DNA from: Algibacter luteus
GTDB taxonomy: Bacteria > Bacteroidota > Bacteroidia > Flavobacteriales > Flavobacteriaceae
Length of the DNA: 64,000 bases
Direction: 5' to 3'
NCBI RefSeq assembly: GCF_900141715.1
Contig: NZ_FQYK01000004.1
Span: 248,001-312,000 of the forward strand
In this document: positions 1-8,181 of the stretch, piece by piece
How positions within the stretch are numbered: the stretch's first letter is position 1
Layout: every line of letters begins with the position of its first letter
Translations under genes and position numbers: made by a program
The notes under the pieces: model-generated
Told to the model about the DNA's origin: nothing
Databases searched by the model: none
Seen by the model: the letters and a program-made list of their open reading frames with translations, nothing else

Positions 1-780
1 TGGCATATTGAAAAGAGCGGGCTATATGGAAATTCTGAACGTAGAACACAACATTGGGATAAAATGATAGAAGGTCCCGGTGATACCACACCAGATGCGT
101 GGATGTTTATTGAGGTTGCCAAACGTATGGGTTATGGTGATTTATTTCCTTATTCAAAAGAAAATCACGTAGAAGAAATATACAATGAGTATAGACAATT
201 TCATGAAGGTGCAAAACACGGTATGGCTCCTTTAGAAGTTTTAAAGAAAGAATCAGGAGCTATTTGGCCATATGTAAATGGAAAATCTACACAATGGCGT
301 TTCAATGCAAAGTATGACCCAGCTTGTACTAACGGTGAAGATTTTGATTTTTATGGAAAACCAGATGGAAGAGCAGTGATATGGCAACGTCCATACGAAC
401 CAGCTCCAGAAGTGCCAGATAGCGATTACCCTTTTTGGTTGAATACGGGTAGAGTCATAGAGCATTGGCATACAGGGTCTATGACACGAAGAATTCCTGT
501 ATTGCATAAAGCGATGCCACATGCCTATGCAGAATTTCATCCAGAGGATGCTAAAGCATTAGGGATAAGAAATGGCGAAAATATTAAAGTAACATCCAGA
601 CGTGGTTCATGTGTATTACCAGCATCTATAAATGAAAGAGGATTGCCAACTAAAGGTCAGGTTTTTGTTCCTTTCTTTGATGAAAACATGATGATTAACG
701 ATGTGACATTAGATGCTTTTTGTCCCATATCAAAAGAACCAGATTATAAAAAATGCGCTGTTAAAGTAGAAAAAGCATAA
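1..780 (+). CDS. napA: Periplasmic nitrate reductase large subunit NapA, C-terminal part
   Basis: The reading frame is open from base 1 (WHIEKSGLYG...), so the gene starts upstream of the window; 259 residues are visible. NapA reduces nitrate to nitrite in the periplasm with a bis-MGD molybdenum cofactor and a [4Fe-4S] cluster. The visible part holds the end of the catalytic domain and the molydopterin-binding C-terminal domain. The stretch LNTGRVIEHWHTGSMTRR and the ending SKEPDYKKCAVKVEKA closely resemble the E. coli NapA C-terminus as I recall it. The cofactor-ligand cysteine, Fe-S motif and Tat signal lie outside the window. The cytochrome gene follows 3 bp downstream, so the genes are co-transcribed. 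Confidence 0.95.
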   Translation, partial: WHIEKSGLYGNSERRTQHWDKMIEGPGDTTPDAWMFIEVAKRMGYGDLFPYSKENHVEEIYNEYRQFHEGAKHGMAPLEVLKKESGAIWPYVNGKSTQWRFNAKYDPACTNGEDFDFYGKPDGRAVIWQRPYEPAPEVPDSDYPFWLNTGRVIEHWHTGSMTRRIPVLHKAMPHAYAEFHPEDAKALGIRNGENIKVTSRRGSCVLPASINERGLPTKGQVFVPFFDENMMINDVTLDAFCPISKEPDYKKCAVKVEKA

Positions 781-783
781 TTT

Positions 784-1482
784 ATGAAAAAGAGACTCGG
801 AATCATATCACTTTTTGTATTGTTATTTATAGCTTTTATTGTGGTCTGGAATTTTAGTTATCAAACAGGTTTAGAAGAAGCTTATATCCCTATAGAAAAA
901 ACGCAAGCTAATTCATATATCCCTTCTGAGAGTGGTGTTTTTCAACGATCAGAATTTGCATTAGAATATGCAAATATGCCCATAGATAAAAACCATGAAA
1001 GAACATTAGACTCATATTATAATAATAGAGCCTATCATGGCGCGCCACCAAGCATTCCTCATACTATTAAAGATGAAAAAAGTTTTGGCGGTAATACCTG
1101 TTTACAATGTCATCAAAATGGTGGTTTTGTTTCAAAATTTAATGCATATGCGCCTGTAACCCCACATCCCGAAATGGTTAATTGCCGGCAATGTCATGTC
1201 GCTCAAAACAGTAGAACCCTGTTTAAGTCTGCTAATTTAATTAAAGTACAAGCTCCTAAAGTGGGTGTAAACAATGCTTTAATTGGAACACCACCAATGA
1301 TTCCTCATCAAATACAAATGAGAGAAAATTGTTTGTCATGTCATGCAGGACCTGCAGCTCCTAAAGAAATTAGGGTATCGCATCCAGAACGTATTAACTG
1401 CAGACAATGTCATGTGCCTACAGACCGATTAGTTTCAGAAATCAAGCCTTTTACAAGAACGAATAGTAATAATGATGAATAG
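784..1482 (+). CDS. napB: NapB-type cytochrome c with duplicated diheme domain (four hemes)
   Basis: This is the electron-transfer subunit that should pass electrons to NapA. It is 232 aa, with an N-terminal membrane segment or uncleaved signal at about residues 5-24. There are four CxxCH heme sites at 106-110, 134-138, 183-187 and 206-210. NapB normally has two hemes in about 150 aa. Here the NapB hallmark (PP-x-IPH, then CLxCH, then CRQCHV) occurs twice, at about 88-138 and 170-210, so the protein looks like an internal tandem duplication. It begins 3 bp after napA and its end overlaps the next gene by 11 bp. Confidence 0.85.
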   Translation: MKKRLGIISLFVLLFIAFIVVWNFSYQTGLEEAYIPIEKTQANSYIPSESGVFQRSEFALEYANMPIDKNHERTLDSYYNNRAYHGAPPSIPHTIKDEKSFGGNTCLQCHQNGGFVSKFNAYAPVTPHPEMVNCRQCHVAQNSRTLFKSANLIKVQAPKVGVNNALIGTPPMIPHQIQMRENCLSCHAGPAAPKEIRVSHPERINCRQCHVPTDRLVSEIKPFTRTNSNNDE

Positions 1483-2095
1483 AAAGAACTATATATACAT
1501 TCTATGTTGTACATGTCTCTTTGTGCTTTTTTCATGTAGACATGGTGAAGGTGAATATCACGGTGTCACGGATAGAATTGAAGCTGAAAGTAAAAATTAC
1601 CACGGTACTTCTATATCTTCTGAAAAATATTTAGAAGGAATTAAAACTATTGAAATTACTGAGGGTGAACATACTTTTTTAATTCCAGAACGTAAAAATC
1701 AAATTACTTCATATGCTTGTACCGAGTGTCATTCAAAACCACTAACTCAAATGCAAGGTAAAGATGCAAAAAATGCGCATTGGGATATTAAATTAGTCCA
1801 TGCCAATAAAAATACAATGAATTGTATTACGTGCCATAACCCAGATAACATGGATAATTTAACAAGTTTAACGGGTAATAACATCGATTTCAATAATAGT
1901 TATAATTTGTGTAATCAATGCCATACCAAACAATTTAAAGATTGGAAAGGTGGTGCACATGGTAAACGTCTTGCAGGTTGGGCGCCTCCTAGGGCATCAA
2001 TGACCTGTGTGAATTGTCATAATCCTCATAAGCCTCATTTTGAGTCGAAATGGCCAGAACGATTTAATACAGAAACTGTAAAAGAAAGAGAATAA
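1472..2095 (+). CDS. Tetraheme cytochrome c lipoprotein of the nap operon
   Basis: The protein is 207 aa with a lipoprotein signal (CLFVLFSC) and four CxxCH heme sites (CTECH, CITCH, CNQCH, CVNCH). It probably relays electrons between the quinol-oxidising membrane module encoded downstream and the NapB-like cytochrome. It resembles small NapC/NirT- or NapM-like multiheme proteins in heme number, but I cannot assign it to either family by eye. Two ATGs in a row (1472, 1475) are possible starts; both overlap the end of the NapB-type gene, which suggests translational coupling. Confidence 0.75.
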   Translation: MMNRKNYIYILCCTCLFVLFSCRHGEGEYHGVTDRIEAESKNYHGTSISSEKYLEGIKTIEITEGEHTFLIPERKNQITSYACTECHSKPLTQMQGKDAKNAHWDIKLVHANKNTMNCITCHNPDNMDNLTSLTGNNIDFNNSYNLCNQCHTKQFKDWKGGAHGKRLAGWAPPRASMTCVNCHNPHKPHFESKWPERFNTETVKERE

Positions 2096-2131
2096 TTAAA
2101 ACCTGTAACAGGTTCAACTAATATGTAAGGT

Positions 2132-3259
2132 ATGAGTAGCGATAACAAAAAATGGTTTTCTTTAAATTTAAATAGGAAGAAAAAAGAGTCTTCTGGTACT
2201 TGTGGTTGCGGAAAGACTTCTGGAGGTTGCGGGTCTTATTCTGAACATCCTCAAATGACAGATGAAGAGTTTGCAGAAGCTGCTATAAATGCTTCTATTG
2301 GTGAAGAACGCACCAAAGATGGATTTGATCAAGTGTTTGATGTGAAAATGGACAGACGTTCGGCGTTTAAAAAACTAACCGCTAGTTTGTTAATTGGAGC
2401 CGGGGCTGTAAGTACGTCTTGCAGTGTGATTAGCGGTGATGAAAGTAAAGAAAAAGCACAAATAGATTGGGAAGAGCAATTTAAGGGTAATTATAAATTG
2501 ATGGATGATGATGAGAAAAAGGGGACAGTAGAAAGATTGATGCGTTCATACGAGCTTAGAACTGGAAAAAATATTAGTATGTCCTCTAAAAATGCTGAAG
2601 ATGATGTGTTGTTTGGTTATGCTTTCAATATTTCAAAATGTCAAGGATATATGGATTGTGTGAATGCTTGTGTTGAAGAAAACAATCAAGATCGGAATTC
2701 GCAAATGCAATACATCAGAATTCATGAAATGAAAGATGGTAAAGGTTTTAATTTTAATGAGGCTGATGATAATTATTACCATGAAGTGCCCGCCGAAGGA
2801 CATTTTTATATGGGAACGCAGTGTTTTCACTGCGATAACCCACCATGTGTTGAAGTGTGTCCAGTACAAGCCACATGGCGAGAAGATGATGGATTGGTTG
2901 TAGTTGATTATGATTGGTGTGTAGGGTGTCGCTATTGTATGGCAGCGTGTCCGTATGATGGTAGACGTTTTAATTGGAGCAAACCAGAAGTACCAGAAAC
3001 AGAAATCAATAAAAATCAGCATTACTTAGGAAACCGCATGCGTAAAAAAGGTGTTGTGGAAAAGTGCACATTTTGTGTACAACGTTCAAGAGCAGGTAAA
3101 AATCCGGCTTGTGTTGAAGCTTGTCCTACTGGAGCTAGAATTTTCGGTAATTTATTAGATCCAAATAGCACCATAAGATGGGTTTTAGAAAACAAAAAGG
3201 TATTTCGATTAAAAGAAGATTTAGGTACGGAACCTAAGTTCTGGTATTTTATGGATTAA
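2132..3259 (+). CDS. NrfC/DmsB-like iron-sulfur protein with N-terminal extension and internal Tat motif
   Basis: This 375-aa electron-transfer subunit should couple the NrfD-like quinol dehydrogenase to the cytochromes and NapA. Four ferredoxin-type cysteine groups follow residue 170: C170-x5-C176-x3-C, CxxCx4Cx3C, CxxCxxCx3C and CxxCx11Cx3C. In the first group the usual second cysteine is Tyr173, leaving 15 of the expected 16 ligands. A twin-arginine stretch (DRRSAFKKL) and hydrophobic segment ending in STSC lie at about 74-97, behind an N-terminal extension that carries a glycine/cysteine knot (CGCGKTSGGCG, about 24-34). The NrfD-like gene follows after 13 bp. Confidence 0.85.
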   Translation: MSSDNKKWFSLNLNRKKKESSGTCGCGKTSGGCGSYSEHPQMTDEEFAEAAINASIGEERTKDGFDQVFDVKMDRRSAFKKLTASLLIGAGAVSTSCSVISGDESKEKAQIDWEEQFKGNYKLMDDDEKKGTVERLMRSYELRTGKNISMSSKNAEDDVLFGYAFNISKCQGYMDCVNACVEENNQDRNSQMQYIRIHEMKDGKGFNFNEADDNYYHEVPAEGHFYMGTQCFHCDNPPCVEVCPVQATWREDDGLVVVDYDWCVGCRYCMAACPYDGRRFNWSKPEVPETEINKNQHYLGNRMRKKGVVEKCTFCVQRSRAGKNPACVEACPTGARIFGNLLDPNSTIRWVLENKKVFRLKEDLGTEPKFWYFMD

Positions 3260-3272
3260 TAATAGTGATTAA

Positions 3273-4490
3273 ATGAGACGATTAAAAGTATTTAAGAGTT
3301 TAGTTATTGATAGTGTGGACGCAATAACACAAGGATCTAAAAAATACCACATTTGGATGGCATTTTTAACCTTTATGATGTTAATGGGAATGTATTGTTA
3401 TTCTATTCAATTAGATCAAGGGTTAAGTGCAACAGGAATGACAGATAGAGTGAGTTGGGGTTTATATATTTCTAATTTTACATTTTTGGTAGGAGTGGCG
3501 GCTGCGGCTGTCATGTTAGTAATGCCAACATATGTATTGAAAGATATTGATTTTAAGCAGGCCGTTTTAATTGGTGAAGGACTTGCAGTGGCAGCACTTA
3601 TTATGTGTTTAGCCTTTGTTATTGCAGATATGGGTGGCCCTTCAGTGTTGTGGCATATGATACCTGGAATTGGCGTATTTAATTTTCCAAATTCTATGCT
3701 AACATGGGATGTTTTGGTTCTTAATGGGTATCTGTTTTTAAATATCACCATTCCGTTTTATATACTTTTTAGGCATTATCAAGGTAAAGAATCGAAGGCA
3801 AGTGTTTATGTGCCCGGTGCTATCTTATCAGTATTTTGGGCGGTTGGAATTCATTTAGTAACAGCATTTTTATATCAAGGGCTACAAGCGCGTCCTTTTT
3901 GGAACAATGCGTTATTAGGACCTCGGTTTTTAGCTTCAGCATTCGCAGCAGGACCAGCCTTAATAATATTAGTTTTAGCTATTATTAGAACGTATACTGC
4001 TTTTAAAATTGATGATAAGACAATTAAAAAAATTGCGATGGTGGTAACGGTGGCTGCCCAAATAAATTTGATTATGCTCATTTCCGAACTTTTTAAAGAG
4101 TTTTATGCACCAACGCACCATAGTGAAAGTGCGTATTATTTATTCTTTGGACTTCACGGAAAAACGGCATTATTACCATGGATATGGACGGCAATTCCAT
4201 TGAATGTTTTGGCGACTGTACTACTGACTTTCCATAAACTTCGGAATAATTTTAGGGTGTTGTTTTTCTCATGCTTTATTTTATTTGTAGCTATTTGGAT
4301 TGAAAAAGGATTTGGATTGATTGTTCCAGGTTTTATTCCAGGACCTTATGGTAAAATAGCCGAATATACGCCTACAGGTATTGAAATAGGTGTAACGCTT
4401 GGAATTTGGGCAATGGGCGCATTTGTGTTTACCATACTCGCAAAAACAGCAATTGGTATTGAATTGGGGAAACTGAGATATAAAAAATAG
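3273..4490 (+). CDS. nrfD: NrfD/PsrC-family membrane quinol dehydrogenase subunit
   Basis: This 405-aa polytopic membrane protein has many hydrophobic helices. NrfD/PsrC proteins oxidise menaquinol and hand electrons to the partner iron-sulfur protein, here encoded 13 bp upstream. In this operon the pair probably takes the place of NapC or NapGH, though genes before napA are not visible. The operon ends at a good terminator about 40 bp downstream. Assignment rests on the hydrophobic pattern, length and gene pairing; the symbol denotes the family rather than proven orthology to E. coli NrfD. Confidence 0.85.
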   Translation: MRRLKVFKSLVIDSVDAITQGSKKYHIWMAFLTFMMLMGMYCYSIQLDQGLSATGMTDRVSWGLYISNFTFLVGVAAAAVMLVMPTYVLKDIDFKQAVLIGEGLAVAALIMCLAFVIADMGGPSVLWHMIPGIGVFNFPNSMLTWDVLVLNGYLFLNITIPFYILFRHYQGKESKASVYVPGAILSVFWAVGIHLVTAFLYQGLQARPFWNNALLGPRFLASAFAAGPALIILVLAIIRTYTAFKIDDKTIKKIAMVVTVAAQINLIMLISELFKEFYAPTHHSESAYYLFFGLHGKTALLPWIWTAIPLNVLATVLLTFHKLRNNFRVLFFSCFILFVAIWIEKGFGLIVPGFIPGPYGKIAEYTPTGIEIGVTLGIWAMGAFVFTILAKTAIGIELGKLRYKK

Positions 4491-4531
4491 TATTCAGTAA
4501 TAATAGATTACGAATATTCGTTGGTTAAAAT

Positions 4532-4563
4532 AGCAATTGATTAATTTCAGTTGCTTTTTTTTA
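4532..4563 (+). terminator. Rho-independent terminator of the nap operon
   Basis: A 9-bp stem (AGCAATTGA with TCAGTTGCT, one G-U pair) and a 6-base loop are followed by a run of eight T, 42 bp after the nrfD-like stop. Confidence 0.75.
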
Positions 4564-4613
4564 TCAAGCTCTCAAAAATAGACTCAACTACAAAAAAACT
4601 AAGTATTATTACG

Positions 4614-4621
4614 TATTTTTG
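4614..4621 (+). promoter_or_regulatory. -7 promoter element of the fnr gene
   Basis: TATTTTTG fits the Bacteroidota -7 consensus TAnnTTTG. It lies 18 bp before the ATG at 4640, giving a very short leader, and so disfavours the in-frame TTG at 4619 as the start codon. No clear TTG -33 element is seen. Confidence 0.5.
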
Positions 4622-4639
4622 TTTCGAACAAAAGATTTT

Positions 4640-5389
4640 ATGACTTCAGTTTCATTACATAAAAAATCTATACGTAGTTCATCATTTGATGTTTCTTGCC
4701 ATAATTGTCTTAACACAAATTGTTTAATCGGAAAAAACTTAAAAACGCTTTCTACATTTAATCTTACAGAAAATAAAAACACGCTTAGGTGTAAGAAGGG
4801 GCAACAGTTTATTATGGAAGGCGCTCCAGTTAATGGGTTGTTTTTCATTTTAAAAGGCACAGTAAAAGTCATTCGAACGGGCATTAATGGGCGTGAACAA
4901 ATTGTAAGATTCGCTAAGGAAGGAGAAATTATTGGACATCGAGGTTTTGGCACAGAGGAGTATTATTCAATTGGAGCCATTGCTTTGGAAGATTCGATAT
5001 TGTGCTACTTTTCGAAGGATAACTTGCAGGAGGCTTTAATGGACAACCCGAAGTTTACTTATGATATGATGCTGTTTTATGCTAATGAGCTCAACAGAAG
5101 TGAGAATAAGGTAAAATCTATTTCTCAAATGACCGTTAGAGAACGCGTTATTGATACCTTATTATATATTCACAGAAAGTTCGGTGACTTAAGAGGATTC
5201 TTAAATTTACCACTTAGTCGAAAAGATTATGCTGATTACGCTGGTACTACAGAGGAACAAGTCATTCGAATTTTTTCGGCATTAAAAAAAGAAAAACTGA
5301 TTACTTCTCAAGGTCGAAAAATTGGTATTACAAACCTTGATCTTCTCAAAAAAGAAATTAACGAGCATAACTATTTCTTAGATAGTTAA
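4640..5389 (+). CDS. FNR-type [4Fe-4S] oxygen-sensing transcription regulator (Crp/Fnr family)
   Basis: 249 aa from the ATG at 4640 (an in-frame TTG lies 21 bp upstream). An N-terminal cysteine cluster has C20, C23 and C28. A cyclic-nucleotide-like barrel follows and carries C122 in the stretch EDSILCYF. These match the four ligands of E. coli FNR (20, 23, 29, 122), so the protein probably senses oxygen through a [4Fe-4S] cluster. The C-terminal winged helix has the recognition helix TTEEQVIRIF. It keeps the Glu and Arg of the FNR E-x-x-S-R motif but has Ile in place of Ser. The gene stands alone between the nap and nrt operons and is the likely regulator of the ATGA-N6-TCAT promoters listed below. 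Confidence 0.88.
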   Translation: MTSVSLHKKSIRSSSFDVSCHNCLNTNCLIGKNLKTLSTFNLTENKNTLRCKKGQQFIMEGAPVNGLFFILKGTVKVIRTGINGREQIVRFAKEGEIIGHRGFGTEEYYSIGAIALEDSILCYFSKDNLQEALMDNPKFTYDMMLFYANELNRSENKVKSISQMTVRERVIDTLLYIHRKFGDLRGFLNLPLSRKDYADYAGTTEEQVIRIFSALKKEKLITSQGRKIGITNLDLLKKEINEHNYFLDS

Positions 5390-5432
5390 TTTCATAATAA
5401 TTCAAATAAAATTCAAAAAAAATTAGAATTAT

Positions 5433-5450
5433 ATACGTAGGCTTACGTAT
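5433..5450. promoter_or_regulatory. 18-bp perfect inverted repeat ATACGTA-N4-TACGTAT
   Basis: Two 7-bp arms with a 4-bp spacer lie 44 bp after the fnr stop and before its terminator. TTACGTA also occurs at the fnr -7 region (about 4609-4615). It could be a protein-binding site of a different regulator or part of the 3' untranslated region; nothing else in the sequence decides this. Confidence 0.4.
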
Positions 5451-5506
5451 TTATTTTTTAGTTAAATACAATTTTCATTTTACACTAATTCAATTAGTTA
5501 CAGTTT

Positions 5507-5533
5507 AAACCTGTTTTTTGACAGGTTTTTTTA
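5507..5533 (+). terminator. Rho-independent terminator of fnr
   Basis: An 8-bp perfect stem (AAACCTGT with ACAGGTTT) and a 6-base loop are followed by a T run, between fnr and nrtA. Confidence 0.8.
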
Positions 5534-5555
5534 TGTTTTAAAAAGAGGTTTTTAT

Positions 5556-5599
5556 ATGGTTAATGTCATACAACAGAATTAATACTACTTATATATTTG
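5556..5599 (+). promoter_or_regulatory. Predicted FNR-dependent promoter of nrtABCD
   Basis: The box ATGG-TTAATG-TCAT (5556-5569; one mismatch to ATGA-N6-TCAT) is centred at 5562.5, exactly 29.5 bp before the first base of the -7 element TATATTTG (5592-5599). No TTG is seen at -33, as expected for an activator-dependent promoter. With the start site about 11 bp after the first T, the box sits near -41.5 (class II). Confidence 0.6.
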
Positions 5600-5607
5600 T
5601 CAAAAAA

Positions 5608-5623
5608 TAAGTATTTATACTTA
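5608..5623. promoter_or_regulatory. Inverted repeat TAAGTAT-TT-ATACTTA at the nrtA start site
   Basis: Perfect 7-bp arms are separated by 2 bp, just downstream of the nrtA -7 element and 23 bp before the ATG. The 2-bp spacer makes an RNA hairpin unlikely. The position, over the start of transcription, suits a repressor operator. Confidence 0.45.
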
Positions 5624-5646
5624 GTGTTAATTTAAAATTAGAAAAT

Positions 5647-7038
5647 ATGAAATCATTATTTACAAAAGCTTCATTATTATTTTCATTGGCCATGATGCTT
5701 TTTGCATGTGGAGGAAAAGAAAAAAAGAAATCTACTGAAGATGTTGCAATCGCAACTACAAAAACAAAAACCTTAGAAATAGAAAAACCACAATTAACTT
5801 TTGGATTTATAAAGTTAACAGATATGGCACCTTTAGCTATAGCCAAAGAAAAAGGATTTTTTGAAGATGAGGGATTATTTGTTTCAGTTGAAGCTCAATC
5901 AAACTGGAAAAATGTATTAGATCGTGTAATAGATGGACAATTGGATGGATCGCATATGTTAGCGGGTCAGCCAATTGCAGCAGGAGCTGGTTTTGGTAGA
6001 CAAGCAGAATTAGTTACACCTTTTTCAATGGATTTGAACGGTAACGGTATTACAGTTTCTAATGATGTTTGGAGTAAAATGAAACCTAATGTTCCTAAAG
6101 GAGCAGATGGTAAGCCCATTCATCCAATAAAAGCTGAAGCGCTAAAACCAGTTATCACTGAGTATAAAAACTCTGGTAAGGCTTTTAAAATGGGTATGGT
6201 TTTCCCAGTTTCAACACACAACTACGAAATTAGATATTGGCTAGCAGCGGCAGGAATTCATCCTGGAATGTATACTGCAGATAATGTTCAAGGACAAATT
6301 GATGCTGAAGTTTTATTGTCTGTTACACCTCCACCACAAATGCCAGCAACACTAGAAGCAGGGACTATTTATGGCTATTGTGTAGGTGAGCCTTGGAATC
6401 AACAAGCTGTTTTTAAAGGTATTGGTGTACCTGTAACTACCAATTATGACATTTGGAAAAACAATCCGGAAAAAGTATTTGTAATGACAAAAAAGTTTGT
6501 TGAAGACTACCCAAATACTGCGGTTGCCGTAACAAAAGCGCTTATTAGAGCTGGAAAATGGTTAGATGAACCAGAAAATAGACCTGAGGCTGTTAAGATA
6601 TTATCGATGTCTCAATACGTTGGTGCAGATGAAGCGGTTTTAGCAAACTCAATGACTGGAACTTTTGAATTTGAGAAAGGTGATAAACGCGAAATGCCAG
6701 ACTTTAACGTATTCTATAAGTATAATGCGACTTATCCATTTTATTCTGATGGTATTTGGTTCTTAACTCAAATGAGAAGATGGGGACAAATTCCTGAAGC
6801 TAAACCAGCTGATTGGTATGCAAATACGATTAAAGATATATACAGACCAGATATCTGGACTAAAGCTGCAAAATTATTGGTAGAAGAAGGAAATATTCCA
6901 GCAGAAGATATTCCACAAACAGATGGATACAAGCCAGTAACAACAGATTTTATTGATGGTACATCGTATGATGCTAAAGATCCTATTGCTTACATCAATA
7001 GTTTTAAAATTGGTAATAAAGACAAAGCAATTCAATAA
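5647..7038 (+). CDS. nrtA: NrtA/CmpA-type nitrate-binding lipoprotein of an ABC importer
   Basis: This 463-aa protein has a lipoprotein signal (lipobox LFAC, Cys21), so it is anchored in the envelope. The NrtA/SsuA-like fold is recognised from the start [22 protein letters not shown] and the later [16 protein letters not shown]. Family members bind nitrate, nitrite or bicarbonate. Nitrate is favoured here by the adjacent nap genes and FNR gene. It is the first gene of nrtA-B-C-D and is followed by the permease after 23 bp. Confidence 0.9.
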   Translation: MKSLFTKASLLFSLAMMLFACGGKEKKKSTEDVAIATTKTKTLEIEKPQLTFGFIKLTDMAPLAIAKEKGFFEDEGLFVSVEAQSNWKNVLDRVIDGQLDGSHMLAGQPIAAGAGFGRQAELVTPFSMDLNGNGITVSNDVWSKMKPNVPKGADGKPIHPIKAEALKPVITEYKNSGKAFKMGMVFPVSTHNYEIRYWLAAAGIHPGMYTADNVQGQIDAEVLLSVTPPPQMPATLEAGTIYGYCVGEPWNQQAVFKGIGVPVTTNYDIWKNNPEKVFVMTKKFVEDYPNTAVAVTKALIRAGKWLDEPENRPEAVKILSMSQYVGADEAVLANSMTGTFEFEKGDKREMPDFNVFYKYNATYPFYSDGIWFLTQMRRWGQIPEAKPADWYANTIKDIYRPDIWTKAAKLLVEEGNIPAEDIPQTDGYKPVTTDFIDGTSYDAKDPIAYINSFKIGNKDKAIQ

Positions 7039-7061
7039 TTCGCTTAACAAAAATTAAAGTC

Positions 7062-8168
7062 ATGAAGCAAAGCATAACATTAGGAAAAATAACCAAATTT
7101 ATGGGATTAGGTTTTTTAAGTTCTTTAAAAGACTTATTCACTGGGAAGCTAGAAAAAGAAGATTATGTAAACTTCTTACGTAAAGTAGTCGTACCACTTG
7201 CTTCCGTACTTTTATTTATTGGACTCTGGCATATGGGATCTCAATCTTTATATAACATAGAGGCAGAGTTTAAAATTGAAAAAGCATTAAACGATCAAGG
7301 TCCTGCAGCTGCCGAAGCCATGCGTGAATGCATTGCTTCGGGAGATGTAAGTTGTAAACCTAATACGTTGCCATCTCCAACGCAAGTTTGGGATTCTTAT
7401 AAATCTTTATTAAGAGACCACAACATAATTAGTGCGGATAAAGCTGCATTTATAGAAAAAACAGCAGCTTTAAATGAAAAACGTATTGCTGAAGGTAAAG
7501 ATGCAATTACTTATACGGGAAGACCATCGTTTGTTGATCAAATATTTAGAAGTTTAAAAACTGTATTTGCCGGATTTTTATTGGCATTAGTTATTGCTGT
7601 ACCATTAGGCATTTTTATTGGATTAAGTCCAACGTTAAAAAGTTCGTTTAACTGGTTTATTCAAATTTTTAAACCCGTTTCACCTGTAGTTTGGTATCTG
7701 TTAGTTTTTATGATTGTAAAAACGTTATTGATAGATTCTAACGAAGATAGCTCGTTTACCATTTCGTTTATTAGTGTTGGTTTATGTTCTATGTGGGCCA
7801 CATTAGTGAACACTGCAATGGGAGTATCATCTGTAGACAAAGATTATATAAACGTTGCCAAAGTATTGAAACTCGGGAATTTTCAGAAGATATTTAAAGT
7901 GGTATTACCATCGTCTTTACCATTAATTTTTACTGGTTTAAAAATTACATTATCTGTAGCGTGGATGGTTTTAATTGCTATTGAATTATTGGCACAAAGT
8001 CCTGGATTAGGACTCTTTGTTTGGGAGGAATTCCAAAATGGTGCAAATGACTCTAATGCTAAAATTATTGTTGCCATGTTTGTTATTGGAATCATTGGAT
8101 TTTTATTAGACCGATTGATGTTAACCATACAAAACTGGGTGAGTTTTGATAAAACTGATGCAATTTAA
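7062..8168 (+). CDS. nrtB: NrtB-type ABC transporter permease
   Basis: This 368-aa inner-membrane permease has the binding-protein-dependent transport domain in its C-terminal half (EAA loop region around SSVDKDYINVAKVLKLG, with the G-x-x-x-x-L-P pattern shortly after). It is longer than NrtB proteins as I know them (about 280 aa). The extra length lies between the first membrane segment and the rest, at about residues 60-165, and carries the cysteine pair CIASGDVSC. The ATPase genes follow after a 136-bp gap that contains a dispersed repeat. Confidence 0.88.
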   Translation: MKQSITLGKITKFMGLGFLSSLKDLFTGKLEKEDYVNFLRKVVVPLASVLLFIGLWHMGSQSLYNIEAEFKIEKALNDQGPAAAEAMRECIASGDVSCKPNTLPSPTQVWDSYKSLLRDHNIISADKAAFIEKTAALNEKRIAEGKDAITYTGRPSFVDQIFRSLKTVFAGFLLALVIAVPLGIFIGLSPTLKSSFNWFIQIFKPVSPVVWYLLVFMIVKTLLIDSNEDSSFTISFISVGLCSMWATLVNTAMGVSSVDKDYINVAKVLKLGNFQKIFKVVLPSSLPLIFTGLKITLSVAWMVLIAIELLAQSPGLGLFVWEEFQNGANDSNAKIIVAMFVIGIIGFLLDRLMLTIQNWVSFDKTDAI

Positions 8169-8181
8169 ATAGAGTTACAAA

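Noticed and set aside
253-540. Open frames on the strand opposite known genes, here and throughout
   Set aside because: They follow the codon pattern of the real gene on the other strand, have low-complexity or unlikely protein sequence, and lack their own start signals.
4619-4639. TTG start for the fnr gene
   Set aside because: The TTG lies inside the predicted -7 element. The ATG at 4640 also places the cysteines at the FNR positions.
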